Of a stretch of 64,000 nt of DNA, positions 53,537 to 61,315 are shown in pieces. Within the stretch, counting starts at the first letter, position 1; every line of letters begins with the position of its first letter. The stretch is from positions 372,001 through 436,000 of the forward strand of contig JAEINT010000002.1 in the NCBI GenBank assembly GCA_016342745.1, written 5' to 3'. Made by a program: the position numbers and the translations under genes. Origin of the DNA: Labilibaculum sp. (GTDB lineage: Bacteria; Bacteroidota; Bacteroidia; Bacteroidales; Marinifilaceae). The notes beneath the pieces are model-generated. The model was given only the letters and a program-made list of their open reading frames with translations, had not been told where the DNA came from and did not search any database.

Positions 53537-54427
53537 ATGATTAAATTTTACAGATTTGCTATTCTACTAATAGCGATATTGGTTTTATTTTCCTGTTCTG
53601 AAGATAGCGAATTAGAGGGACAAGCCGATGTTACAGTACAAACAGATAGCCTAGCTTCAAAAGAGGTAAGTAGCTATAAGGATTGGTTTGAATGGACGGG
53701 TTTATTTGATGAAAAAGAAGTGTTGACAAATATAGACACAATTGATATAATTAAAGAAGAACAAGAATATAGCCAAAGCGATAGTGAAAAAATAGAACCC
53801 AAAGATGAATATGCTACAAGGTATGCATATTCTGAGGCAGAATCTGAGTATTATAGTCAGCTAAGAAAGAAATATAGTGAGTTTAACTTGGTTGAAAAAT
53901 GGTTTCATTCTAAACCCAACCAGTTGTTGGATGTTGGTGAAAATGCAAAGGTTTTTAAAGTGTTAAATATTTCTACAAATAAGAATGGTACAGTCACACA
54001 TTATGATTTGTTGAAAAAAGAAGATATGTGTCAATATGTGATTATTGCAGAAAATGCTATTTATATCTTAAAACTTGATTTTTTTGATGGAAATGTGATT
54101 CCTTCCGAAATCAAGAGAATTAGTCAAGGTTTGGCGAAAGAATCTATGCATACTTTATCATTTGGTGAAGATGATAAATTGGATCAAGAGACTTTTATTG
54201 GAAACGTAAATCCAGATATATATAAGAATAATGAAAGATTATATTTTGATTATAATGCACAGATTAGAACTATTAAAGTGATTAATGTATATGATTTAGG
54301 ATTTGATTATGATCTGAACTATGACAATTATACGAGTTATCGTTATTTGAAATGGTATAATAATATATCAGCAGGCTTGTTTTATTTTGTATCAGAAGCT
54401 TTTAGTAATCTTTTTAAAAGAATATAA
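53537..54427 (+). CDS. Lipoprotein of unknown function, first gene of the WHH cassette
   Basis: This 296-residue protein has an SPII signal with lipobox LFSC. An acidic linker (Asp/Glu/Ser-rich, to about residue 100) precedes a beta-rich domain (about 130-260; FKVLNISTNKNG, YVIIAENAIYILKLDFFDG, IRTIKVINVYDLG). The C-terminus is aromatic and amphipathic (NNISAGLFYFVSEAFSNLF). No family recognised. It is 4 bp from the next lipoprotein gene. Confidence 0.75.
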   Translation: MIKFYRFAILLIAILVLFSCSEDSELEGQADVTVQTDSLASKEVSSYKDWFEWTGLFDEKEVLTNIDTIDIIKEEQEYSQSDSEKIEPKDEYATRYAYSEAESEYYSQLRKKYSEFNLVEKWFHSKPNQLLDVGENAKVFKVLNISTNKNGTVTHYDLLKKEDMCQYVIIAENAIYILKLDFFDGNVIPSEIKRISQGLAKESMHTLSFGEDDKLDQETFIGNVNPDIYKNNERLYFDYNAQIRTIKVINVYDLGFDYDLNYDNYTSYRYLKWYNNISAGLFYFVSEAFSNLFKRI

Positions 54428-54431
54428 AAGG

Positions 54432-55433
54432 ATGTTTGAAATTAAATTATACTCGTTTTTGATAGTAATGGTTTTGTTTGCCTCGTGTAGAGGTAATTCT
54501 AATTCTGAAGGGAATCTTAATGACTTCATTGTTGTTAAACAAAAAAACAATGAAAGTGGAGATAGTAGAGAATATTCTAAAGAAAACTATAGACAAGAGG
54601 TTGAGAAAATAATAAAAGAGGGCAAAGAATCTTTGAGAAAAGTATTACCTAAAATTATCGAAGATCAATTTAAGTTGTATAAGAATACTCTTGATGAATT
54701 AGAAGCAGCCAATGTGATGAGTATAAATCAAACTATTGCAGATAAAAGGATATTAGAAATAAATGTAAATACGGGAGTTCAGTTGTTGGATGATGAATTG
54801 TATGTGAATGAGATATATTATAACATTATAGGTAAATTAGCTTTGCTGAATGATGATTATTATAACCATTATCTAATCGAGAATGATGTTGAAATTAATT
54901 TTCATGATTTTTACGATATAAAACCATTTGTTTTAGCCGAAGAAGTCTCTTTTAAAATTGATGAATTTGTAAAAGATGAAAAGTGTAGATCAGCAAAAGA
55001 AAGTAAGGATTTAAAGTTCGGCGTTGGAATTACACTTATACAGTTAATACCCGGAGCTAGTGCAGTCACTAAAATAACGGAATCTATAGTTAAGACAGCT
55101 AGAACAATTAAAAAAGGCGCAGACTTAGCTAAGAATGCTGGATTTGTACAGAAGTTTGCTGCAAAAGTTATGGGACAGAAAACTGCTATAAAACTTGCAA
55201 GAGGTTTATCTAATTCGGTAAAAAGAAATCGAGTGTCAAAGAGAGTTGCATTAGTAGGAGGTGCAGGAGTAGCTGTTGAAGCTGGATATAATTTCAAACA
55301 ATATAGAAATATTGAAAATAAATTGAAAGGGAGAATTGGAGATTTTTCGGATGGTATGATAGCTGTTCACATTCAAATGTTACGTGAAATTTCTAAGTTA
55401 AATATTGAAGCTATTTATACTCTTAAAAAATAA
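54432..55433 (+). CDS. Lipoprotein with Gly/Ala-rich amphipathic segment, second gene of the WHH cassette
   Basis: The frame opens at 54387, but ATG 54432 gives MFEIKLYSFLIVMVLFASC, a proper lipobox, so I start there (333 residues). A charged coiled-coil-like region (about 35-90) and a helical middle are followed by a basic, Ala/Gly-rich stretch at about 195-285 (GITLIQLIPGASAVTKI, KKGADLAKNAGF, ALVGGAGVAVEAGY). That stretch recalls pre-toxin segments of polymorphic toxins or a membrane-inserting hairpin. Five bp from the nuclease gene; probably its delivery or partner protein. Confidence 0.72.
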   Translation: MFEIKLYSFLIVMVLFASCRGNSNSEGNLNDFIVVKQKNNESGDSREYSKENYRQEVEKIIKEGKESLRKVLPKIIEDQFKLYKNTLDELEAANVMSINQTIADKRILEINVNTGVQLLDDELYVNEIYYNIIGKLALLNDDYYNHYLIENDVEINFHDFYDIKPFVLAEEVSFKIDEFVKDEKCRSAKESKDLKFGVGITLIQLIPGASAVTKITESIVKTARTIKKGADLAKNAGFVQKFAAKVMGQKTAIKLARGLSNSVKRNRVSKRVALVGGAGVAVEAGYNFKQYRNIENKLKGRIGDFSDGMIAVHIQMLREISKLNIEAIYTLKK

Positions 55434-55438
55434 AATAA

Positions 55439-56347
55439 ATGTTGAGGAAATTAACTGTATTATTTACTCTAGTAACGATTTTTACAACCTGTTCTTTTGC
55501 TCAAAAACGAAGTATCACGAATTGGGTTAATAATTTTTGTAATGGAGTTGAGTTAGTATCGGAAAGTACCCAGTCAAGGAAAATTAGAAAAGTCCTTATT
55601 GAAGGACTTGATGGATCTAGTATAGTGGCGAAAAAGACATTAAGAGAGATGGATATTTCGCCTAAAGAGATTGAAATTTTATTTAAAAGATTTTCGCAAG
55701 AAGACGTTTCTTCATTAATTAAAAAAATTGATAAACTAGGTCCTAGAGCAACGAGGTTGCTTTTGAAAGATTTAGCTAGAAATGGTGACAGTCATTCTAA
55801 ATCTCTTTTGATAATGCTTAAAAGAGAGCCTAGATTAATTAAATCTTACGAAAGAATTAGTATTAACTTTAGTGTAAAGTTTAGAACAGATATAGGTGTT
55901 CTAAGGCAGGTGGCACAGGGAAAAAAACCTGTAAAGTTAAAAACAAGATATGGACATATGGAAGGTAAAACAATTAAAGGGGTTCCATATGTTAGAAGAA
56001 AGTTTTCAGTAAATGGAGTTGTTTATGAGGGAGTTTTTCCAGATTTTAAAGAATCAAGAAAATTTTATTCAACGCTTCCTAGAGATTTTATTTATTTATC
56101 CGGTGATAATCAAATGAAAAAGGCAACGAAACAATTGCGTAGTGCGATAAAACGTGATCCTAGTATTGCTAGAAATTTTACTCCTGAGCAATTAGAAGCT
56201 ATCAATAGAGGTGATATTAGGATTCCAGATTTGACCTGGCATCATAAAGAATCTCCGATAGGAGCAATGGAATTAGTTCCTTTTTCGATACACAATAATG
56301 CAAAACATGATGGTGGTGTAGCTATCTGGAATGCTGGTATAAGATAA
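55439..56347 (+). CDS. Exported WHH-motif nuclease toxin
   Basis: This 302-residue protein has a signal peptide (LFTLVTIFTTCSFAQ). Residues about 25-165 are helical. From about 175 on comes a toxin domain of the HNH/Endo VII superfamily: GHMEGKTIKGVPYVRR, YEGVFPDF, FTPEQLEAINRGD, then LTWHHKE with the diagnostic Trp-His-His, MELVPFSIHNNAKH and HDGG. Relatives are C-terminal nucleases of colicin-like and polymorphic toxins. It lacks the long delivery region of those toxins and no clear immunity gene follows directly. Toxin activity is inferred from the motif. Confidence 0.82.
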   Translation: MLRKLTVLFTLVTIFTTCSFAQKRSITNWVNNFCNGVELVSESTQSRKIRKVLIEGLDGSSIVAKKTLREMDISPKEIEILFKRFSQEDVSSLIKKIDKLGPRATRLLLKDLARNGDSHSKSLLIMLKREPRLIKSYERISINFSVKFRTDIGVLRQVAQGKKPVKLKTRYGHMEGKTIKGVPYVRRKFSVNGVVYEGVFPDFKESRKFYSTLPRDFIYLSGDNQMKKATKQLRSAIKRDPSIARNFTPEQLEAINRGDIRIPDLTWHHKESPIGAMELVPFSIHNNAKHDGGVAIWNAGIR

Positions 56348-56369
56348 TTTCTTTGATAATAAATTTATT

Positions 56370-56400
56370 TAGAGCTGAACTGTAAAGTTTGGCTCTTTTT
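56370..56400 (+). terminator. Terminator of the WHH cassette
   Basis: AGAGC (56370-56374) pairs with GCTCT (56391-56395), extended inward by AACT/AGTT, followed by a T run. Its 3' arm begins repeat copy 2, the same arrangement as at 53261-53289. Confidence 0.75.
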
Positions 56401-56500
56401 TATTGACTAGATTTATTGCAATTATTTTGTTTATGGTATCACCACACATTATGGTAATACTGGCAATTATTGCTTTGCCATAAAATTGACAGACTTGACA
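56387..56500. repeat. Cassette-flanking repeat, copy 2
   Basis: Direct repeat of 53277-53379, with a 9-bp insertion GGTAATACT-like between its two hairpins; TGGCAA/TTGCCA (56461-56466 and 56475-56480) and the doubled TTGACA end are kept. It lies between the WHH toxin gene and the GIY-YIG gene. Confidence 0.85.
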
Positions 56501-56557
56501 GTACTATTTTTAAGTCAATAATATTACCTTGCAAGATGAAATTGAAATAATCAAACT

Positions 56558-57394
56558 ATGAGAGGCAAAACAATCCAGGTTTTCTTAACTGATGGATCTC
56601 CACGTGGAATCAAATTAGCCGAAATAACCTCTAATATCGAACAGGCAATTTTCATTCCCCGAAGTAAAATGAACGAAGCTTCCAAAAGAAAAGAAGTAAG
56701 CCAACCGGGTGTTTACTTCCTATTTGGAAAAAATGGAGAGGACTCAAAACCATTGGTTTACATCGGACAATCCCGTAACTGTTTAGATAGAATCAAAACT
56801 CACGATCAAAAGAAAGACTTTTGGAATTATGCGGTTCTAATCATCTCAAAAACCGAAAGTTTTACTCAAACTCATGTTGAATATTTGGAGGAATTGGCAA
56901 TAACCAAAGCAACAGAAGCCAATCGCTATACTTTAGAAAACTCCGTTAATCCACGCAAGTTTAAGGTTCCCGAAACCATGGAAGCCGATTTACTAGACAA
57001 TTTCGATACCATTAAAATACTACTATCAACCCTCGGCTTTCCAATATTCGATATAATCGCTAAAGAAGAAGAATCAAAAGAAATTCTCTACTGTAAAGGA
57101 AAAGAAGCACACGCCGAAGGGGAATACAAAGAGGATGGATTTGTTGTTTTCAAAGGATCTGTAGCTAACAAAGAATTAGCTCCAGGTTGTAACAAAACAA
57201 TACGAAATCTTAGAGCCAATTTGATTGAACGAAAAATAATAATTGAAAATGAAGGGGTTTATATTTTTCAAGAGAACGAAATGTTCGGTTCTCCAAGTGC
57301 TGCTGCTGCTCAAGTTTTAGCTCGTAATGCCAACGGCTGGACAGAATGGAAAGACAACAAAGGGAAGACTTTAGATGAGTTAAAAAGAAAATAA
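56558..57394 (+). CDS. GIY-YIG domain protein with DUF4357
   Basis: This 278-residue protein has a GIY-YIG nuclease-type domain at about residues 50-135 (GVYFLFG, LVYIGQSRNCLDRI, VEYLEELAI with the Glu) and a C-terminal DUF4357 domain (about 180-278; GWTEWKDNKGKTLDEL). Proteins of this layout frequently accompany type I restriction genes. hsdM follows 143 bp later. Its exact role in restriction or element maintenance is unknown. Confidence 0.88.
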   Translation: MRGKTIQVFLTDGSPRGIKLAEITSNIEQAIFIPRSKMNEASKRKEVSQPGVYFLFGKNGEDSKPLVYIGQSRNCLDRIKTHDQKKDFWNYAVLIISKTESFTQTHVEYLEELAITKATEANRYTLENSVNPRKFKVPETMEADLLDNFDTIKILLSTLGFPIFDIIAKEEESKEILYCKGKEAHAEGEYKEDGFVVFKGSVANKELAPGCNKTIRNLRANLIERKIIIENEGVYIFQENEMFGSPSAAAAQVLARNANGWTEWKDNKGKTLDELKRK

Positions 57395-57537
57395 ATTTAT
57401 AGGAGAGCTAAATATAAAAGCAGTATCCTTTTTGATTAAATTTGCACATTACTAAAGCAGGTAGAGAAACATTCTATCTTAATTTAGAAAGCTAGAGCTT
57501 TTTATTTTTACATTGATTTAAGAGCGAAATAAAAAAT

Positions 57538-60147
57538 ATGAACAAACAACAATTAGCCGCCAAAATCTGGGAATCAGCAAACCAGATGCGATCTAAGATA
57601 GAAGCCAACGACTACAAAGATTATATTTTAGGCTTCATTTTCTACAAATACCTTTCAGACAAACAAGTCAACTTTGCAATAAAAGAAGACTTTGCACAGG
57701 AAGACATCGAAGCATTAACAGAAGAAGACGAAGAAACAGCCAATTACTTCAAAGAGAATTTAGGCTATTTCATTGCCTACGATAACTTATTCTCTACGTG
57801 GATAGCAATAGGCAAAGACTTCGACGTGTCTAATGTAACAGATGCTTTATCTGCCTTTAGTCGATTAATTCACGCAGACCACAAGAAGCTATTCGATGGC
57901 GTATTCCATACTTTGGAGACTGGACTCAGCAAACTAGGCGAAAGTGCAGGAGCACGTACCAAAGCCATTTCTAATCTTTTGCATCTTATCAAAGATATAC
58001 CAATGGATGGGAAACAAGACTACGATGTCTTAGGTTTCATTTATGAATATCTCATTAGTATGTTTGCAGCAAATGCAGGAGCCAAAGCGGGTGAATTCTA
58101 TACACCTCACGAGGTATCACTTCTGATGTCAGAGATTACAGCCGACCATCTCAAAGACAGGAAAGAAATCCAAATTTATGACCCCACAAGTGGATCAGGT
58201 TCTTTGTTGATAAACATTGGTACTTCAGTAGCAAAACATATCGATGACAAAAACAACATCAAATACTTTGCTCAAGAACTAAAAGAGAATACCTACAACC
58301 TTACACGTATGAATTTGGTAATGCGTGGTATTTTACCTAATAACATAGTCACACGCAATGGCGACACTTTAGAAGAGGACTGGCCATACTTTGATGAAAA
58401 CGACGCCGTAAGCACTTACAATACACTTTATGTTGATGCAGTAGTTTCTAATCCACCTTATTCTCAGAAATGGGAATCTGATAACAAAGAGACAGACCCA
58501 CGCTACGCTCGTTTTGGACTAGCACCAAAAACCAAAGCAGACTACGCTTTCTTATTACACGACCTTTACCACCTCAAGCCCGATGGTATAATGACGATCG
58601 TACTGCCTCACGGCGTACTCTTCCGTGGTGGAGAAGAAGGTAAGATAAGAAAGAACCTCATAGAGAATAATCACATCGAATCCATCATCGGACTACCATC
58701 TAATATCTTTTTTGGTACAGGTATTCCAACCATTATTCTAGTATTAAAACAAAAGCGCACCAAGAGTGATGTCTTGATTGTAGATGCTTCTAAAGGCTTC
58801 GAGAAAGTAGGAAAAAACAATGTGTTAAGAGCATCAGATATTAAGCGCATTGCCGATACCGTGATAGAGCGCATTGATACACCTAAATTCTCAAAAGTAG
58901 TCACCAAGGAAGAAATAAGAAACAACGATTACAACCTAAACATACCACGCTATGTCGACTCTTCTGCTAAAGCAGAGAGTTGGGACATATACGCTACTAT
59001 GTTTGGTGGTATACCCACTAGCGAGATAGACGAGCTATCCGCTTATTGGCAAGCGTTTCCTGCTTTACGCAATGCTTTATTTACAGAAGATAAAAACAAC
59101 AATGCTAAGTTACTGACCGAAGAAATAAAAGAAAGCATTACGAAGCACCCAGAGGTAGATAGCTTTATAACTAATTTCAATACTTCTTTTGCTGATTTCA
59201 ATACCTATCTAAAAACGGAGCTATTAGATAACAGAACCTCGCTATCCATTTCAAGAGAAGAGGCTATTCTTAGCAAGGATATATTTACACGCCTAAGTAC
59301 CATATCACTTATTGATAAATACGAAGCTTACCAATTACTCGATAATCAATGGGTAGATATTGCTATCGACTTAGAGATCATCCAAACTGAGGGAGAAAAA
59401 GCAACGACTACGGTAGAGCCTAATATGGTAAGTAAAAAAGTAAAAGGCAAAGACCAAGAGGTACAAGTCGGTTGGAAAGGGCGCATTATGCCATTTGAAT
59501 TGGTGCAAGAAACTTATTTGCAAAAAGAACTACAAGCACTCAAAGACAAGCAAAATCGCTTAGTTGAAATCACGGCAGAATATGATACTATCTTAGAATC
59601 TCTATCAGAAGAGGACAAGGAAAACGACACACTCAACGAAGCCAAAGACAGCTTTGTAAACGCAGTAGTGATCAAAGAAGCGAAACAATACCAAGCAGAA
59701 GTAAAAAAGAACGGAGCTTTCGCTAATGAGGCTTACGAAACACAAATAATAAAAGTAGCTACGCTAATTACAGAAGAAAAAGCCATCAAAACACAGCTTA
59801 ATGGCAATAAGAAAGTAAAAGGAGATATAGAAAAACTTCATTTACTGACTAAGGCAACCATAGAAAAGCTAACACCAGAACAAGTAAGCCAACTATTAGA
59901 ATTAAAATGGATTACACCATTAGTTAACTCAATCAACCAACTACCACAAACACTAATCAGCAATCTTACCAATCAAGTAGAAGCATTAGCAACTAAATAC
60001 GCCGATACCTATACCGAAGTAGTAAGCGAAATGCAAGAAACAGAAAAAGAGCTATCTTCTTTGATTGGTGAATTAACAGGCAACGACAGCGATATGCTAG
60101 GACTTGCTGAGTTTAAAACCATCTTAACGGCTACAGACAATGAGTAA
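57538..60147 (+). CDS. hsdM: Type I restriction-modification methyltransferase subunit
   Basis: This 869-residue N6-adenine methyltransferase has an N-terminal HsdM domain (about 1-140), EFYTPHEVSLLM, AdoMet-binding motif I DPTSGSGSLL (near 215) and catalytic NPPYSQKW (near 304). The 500-869 part is a long helical/coiled-coil extension (ALKDKQNRLVEITAEYD) seen in longer HsdM forms. TAAATTTG at 57437-57444 could be the -7 box; no clear -33 box. Overlaps hsdS by 8 bp. Confidence 0.95.
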   Translation: MNKQQLAAKIWESANQMRSKIEANDYKDYILGFIFYKYLSDKQVNFAIKEDFAQEDIEALTEEDEETANYFKENLGYFIAYDNLFSTWIAIGKDFDVSNVTDALSAFSRLIHADHKKLFDGVFHTLETGLSKLGESAGARTKAISNLLHLIKDIPMDGKQDYDVLGFIYEYLISMFAANAGAKAGEFYTPHEVSLLMSEITADHLKDRKEIQIYDPTSGSGSLLINIGTSVAKHIDDKNNIKYFAQELKENTYNLTRMNLVMRGILPNNIVTRNGDTLEEDWPYFDENDAVSTYNTLYVDAVVSNPPYSQKWESDNKETDPRYARFGLAPKTKADYAFLLHDLYHLKPDGIMTIVLPHGVLFRGGEEGKIRKNLIENNHIESIIGLPSNIFFGTGIPTIILVLKQKRTKSDVLIVDASKGFEKVGKNNVLRASDIKRIADTVIERIDTPKFSKVVTKEEIRNNDYNLNIPRYVDSSAKAESWDIYATMFGGIPTSEIDELSAYWQAFPALRNALFTEDKNNNAKLLTEEIKESITKHPEVDSFITNFNTSFADFNTYLKTELLDNRTSLSISREEAILSKDIFTRLSTISLIDKYEAYQLLDNQWVDIAIDLEIIQTEGEKATTTVEPNMVSKKVKGKDQEVQVGWKGRIMPFELVQETYLQKELQALKDKQNRLVEITAEYDTILESLSEEDKENDTLNEAKDSFVNAVVIKEAKQYQAEVKKNGAFANEAYETQIIKVATLITEEKAIKTQLNGNKKVKGDIEKLHLLTKATIEKLTPEQVSQLLELKWITPLVNSINQLPQTLISNLTNQVEALATKYADTYTEVVSEMQETEKELSSLIGELTGNDSDMLGLAEFKTILTATDNE

Positions 60148-61294
60148 AGTTGATATTAGTCCTGAGATTAGGTTTTATGAATTTAATGAGAACTTAGAGG
60201 TTAAAAAACTATGTGAGGTTTCTACTTATTCAAATGGTGGTAGTTATGAAAATGATGTTCAGAATAAAGGAAAATATGAGCTTATTACTCTAAAGTCCAT
60301 AAATATGAGTGGGAATTTAGTTTGTTCTGGTAAATATATTAATATTAAAGCCCCAACACTTTCAAAAGATACACTTGTAATGATTTTAAGTGAACAATCA
60401 CCGGGCTTACTTGGAATGACAGCACTAATCCCTAGTGCAAAAAAATATGTTCTAAACCAACGTGTTGCTGAAATAAAGCCGTTTCAAAATGTTGATAGCT
60501 ATTTTTTATCAATGGCAATTAATAAGAATCAAGTATATTTTAGTAAACGTGGTGCTGGTACGAAAGTGCAGAATATTTCAAAAGGAAATGTTGAGAACTA
60601 TGAGTTTTATTCACCCTCCCTTCCTGAACAACAAAAAATAGGAACATACTTCAAGCAAATAGACCAACTCATCACCCTAAAGCAAAAGAAACACACCAAG
60701 CTACTCAACCTTAAAAAAGCAATGCTAAACAAGATGTTCCCACAAAACGGAGCAACCACCCCAGAAATCCGCTTTAAAGGTTTTGAGGGTGAGTGGGAAG
60801 AGAAGAGTTTGGGAGAAATCGCAAAAATAACCACAGGTAGTTCTAATAGAGAAGATTCTGGTCTAACAGGCAAATACACTTTTTTTGATAGGTCTGATGA
60901 CATTAGAACAAGTGATATTTACTTATTTGATTGTGAAGCTGTAATTGTAGCAGGTGAAGGGTCAGACTTCATCCCTAAGTACTTTATAGGTAAATTTGAC
61001 TTACATCAGAGAACCTATGCTATAATAAACAAGCCCCATTATGATGGTAGATTTTTATTCTATTTTATACACTTGTTTAGAGCTTGGTTTTTTAATCAAG
61101 CAGTTGGTTCAACAGTTAAATCGTTACGTTTACCTATGTTTCAAGAGATGCCAATAACTCTTCCTGCTATTATTGAACAACAAAAAATAGGCAACTACTT
61201 CAAAAAACTAGACCAACTTATCAGCTTACAAGAAAAAGAAATCACTAAGCTGCAGCATATCAAAAAGGCATTGTTAGAAAAGATGTTTGTATAA
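60140..61294 (+). CDS. hsdS: Type I restriction-modification specificity subunit
   Basis: This 384-residue protein has two target-recognition domains, each followed by a conserved spacer helix: EQQKIGTYFKQIDQLITL (near 160-180) and EQQKIGNYFKKLDQLISL (near 348-367). The two-fold repeat is the normal HsdS plan and sets the bipartite DNA target, which cannot be read from sequence. The recognition domains differ strongly from each other. hsdR starts 21 bp later. Confidence 0.93.
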   Translation: MSKVDISPEIRFYEFNENLEVKKLCEVSTYSNGGSYENDVQNKGKYELITLKSINMSGNLVCSGKYINIKAPTLSKDTLVMILSEQSPGLLGMTALIPSAKKYVLNQRVAEIKPFQNVDSYFLSMAINKNQVYFSKRGAGTKVQNISKGNVENYEFYSPSLPEQQKIGTYFKQIDQLITLKQKKHTKLLNLKKAMLNKMFPQNGATTPEIRFKGFEGEWEEKSLGEIAKITTGSSNREDSGLTGKYTFFDRSDDIRTSDIYLFDCEAVIVAGEGSDFIPKYFIGKFDLHQRTYAIINKPHYDGRFLFYFIHLFRAWFFNQAVGSTVKSLRLPMFQEMPITLPAIIEQQKIGNYFKKLDQLISLQEKEITKLQHIKKALLEKMFV

Positions 61295-61315
61295 AAGCAT
61301 AAACACATTACGAAG

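Noticed and set aside
54911-55297. 128-codon frame on the - strand
   Set aside because: It is antisense to the Gly/Ala-rich part of the lipoprotein gene; low-complexity mirror of that repeat-like coding sequence.
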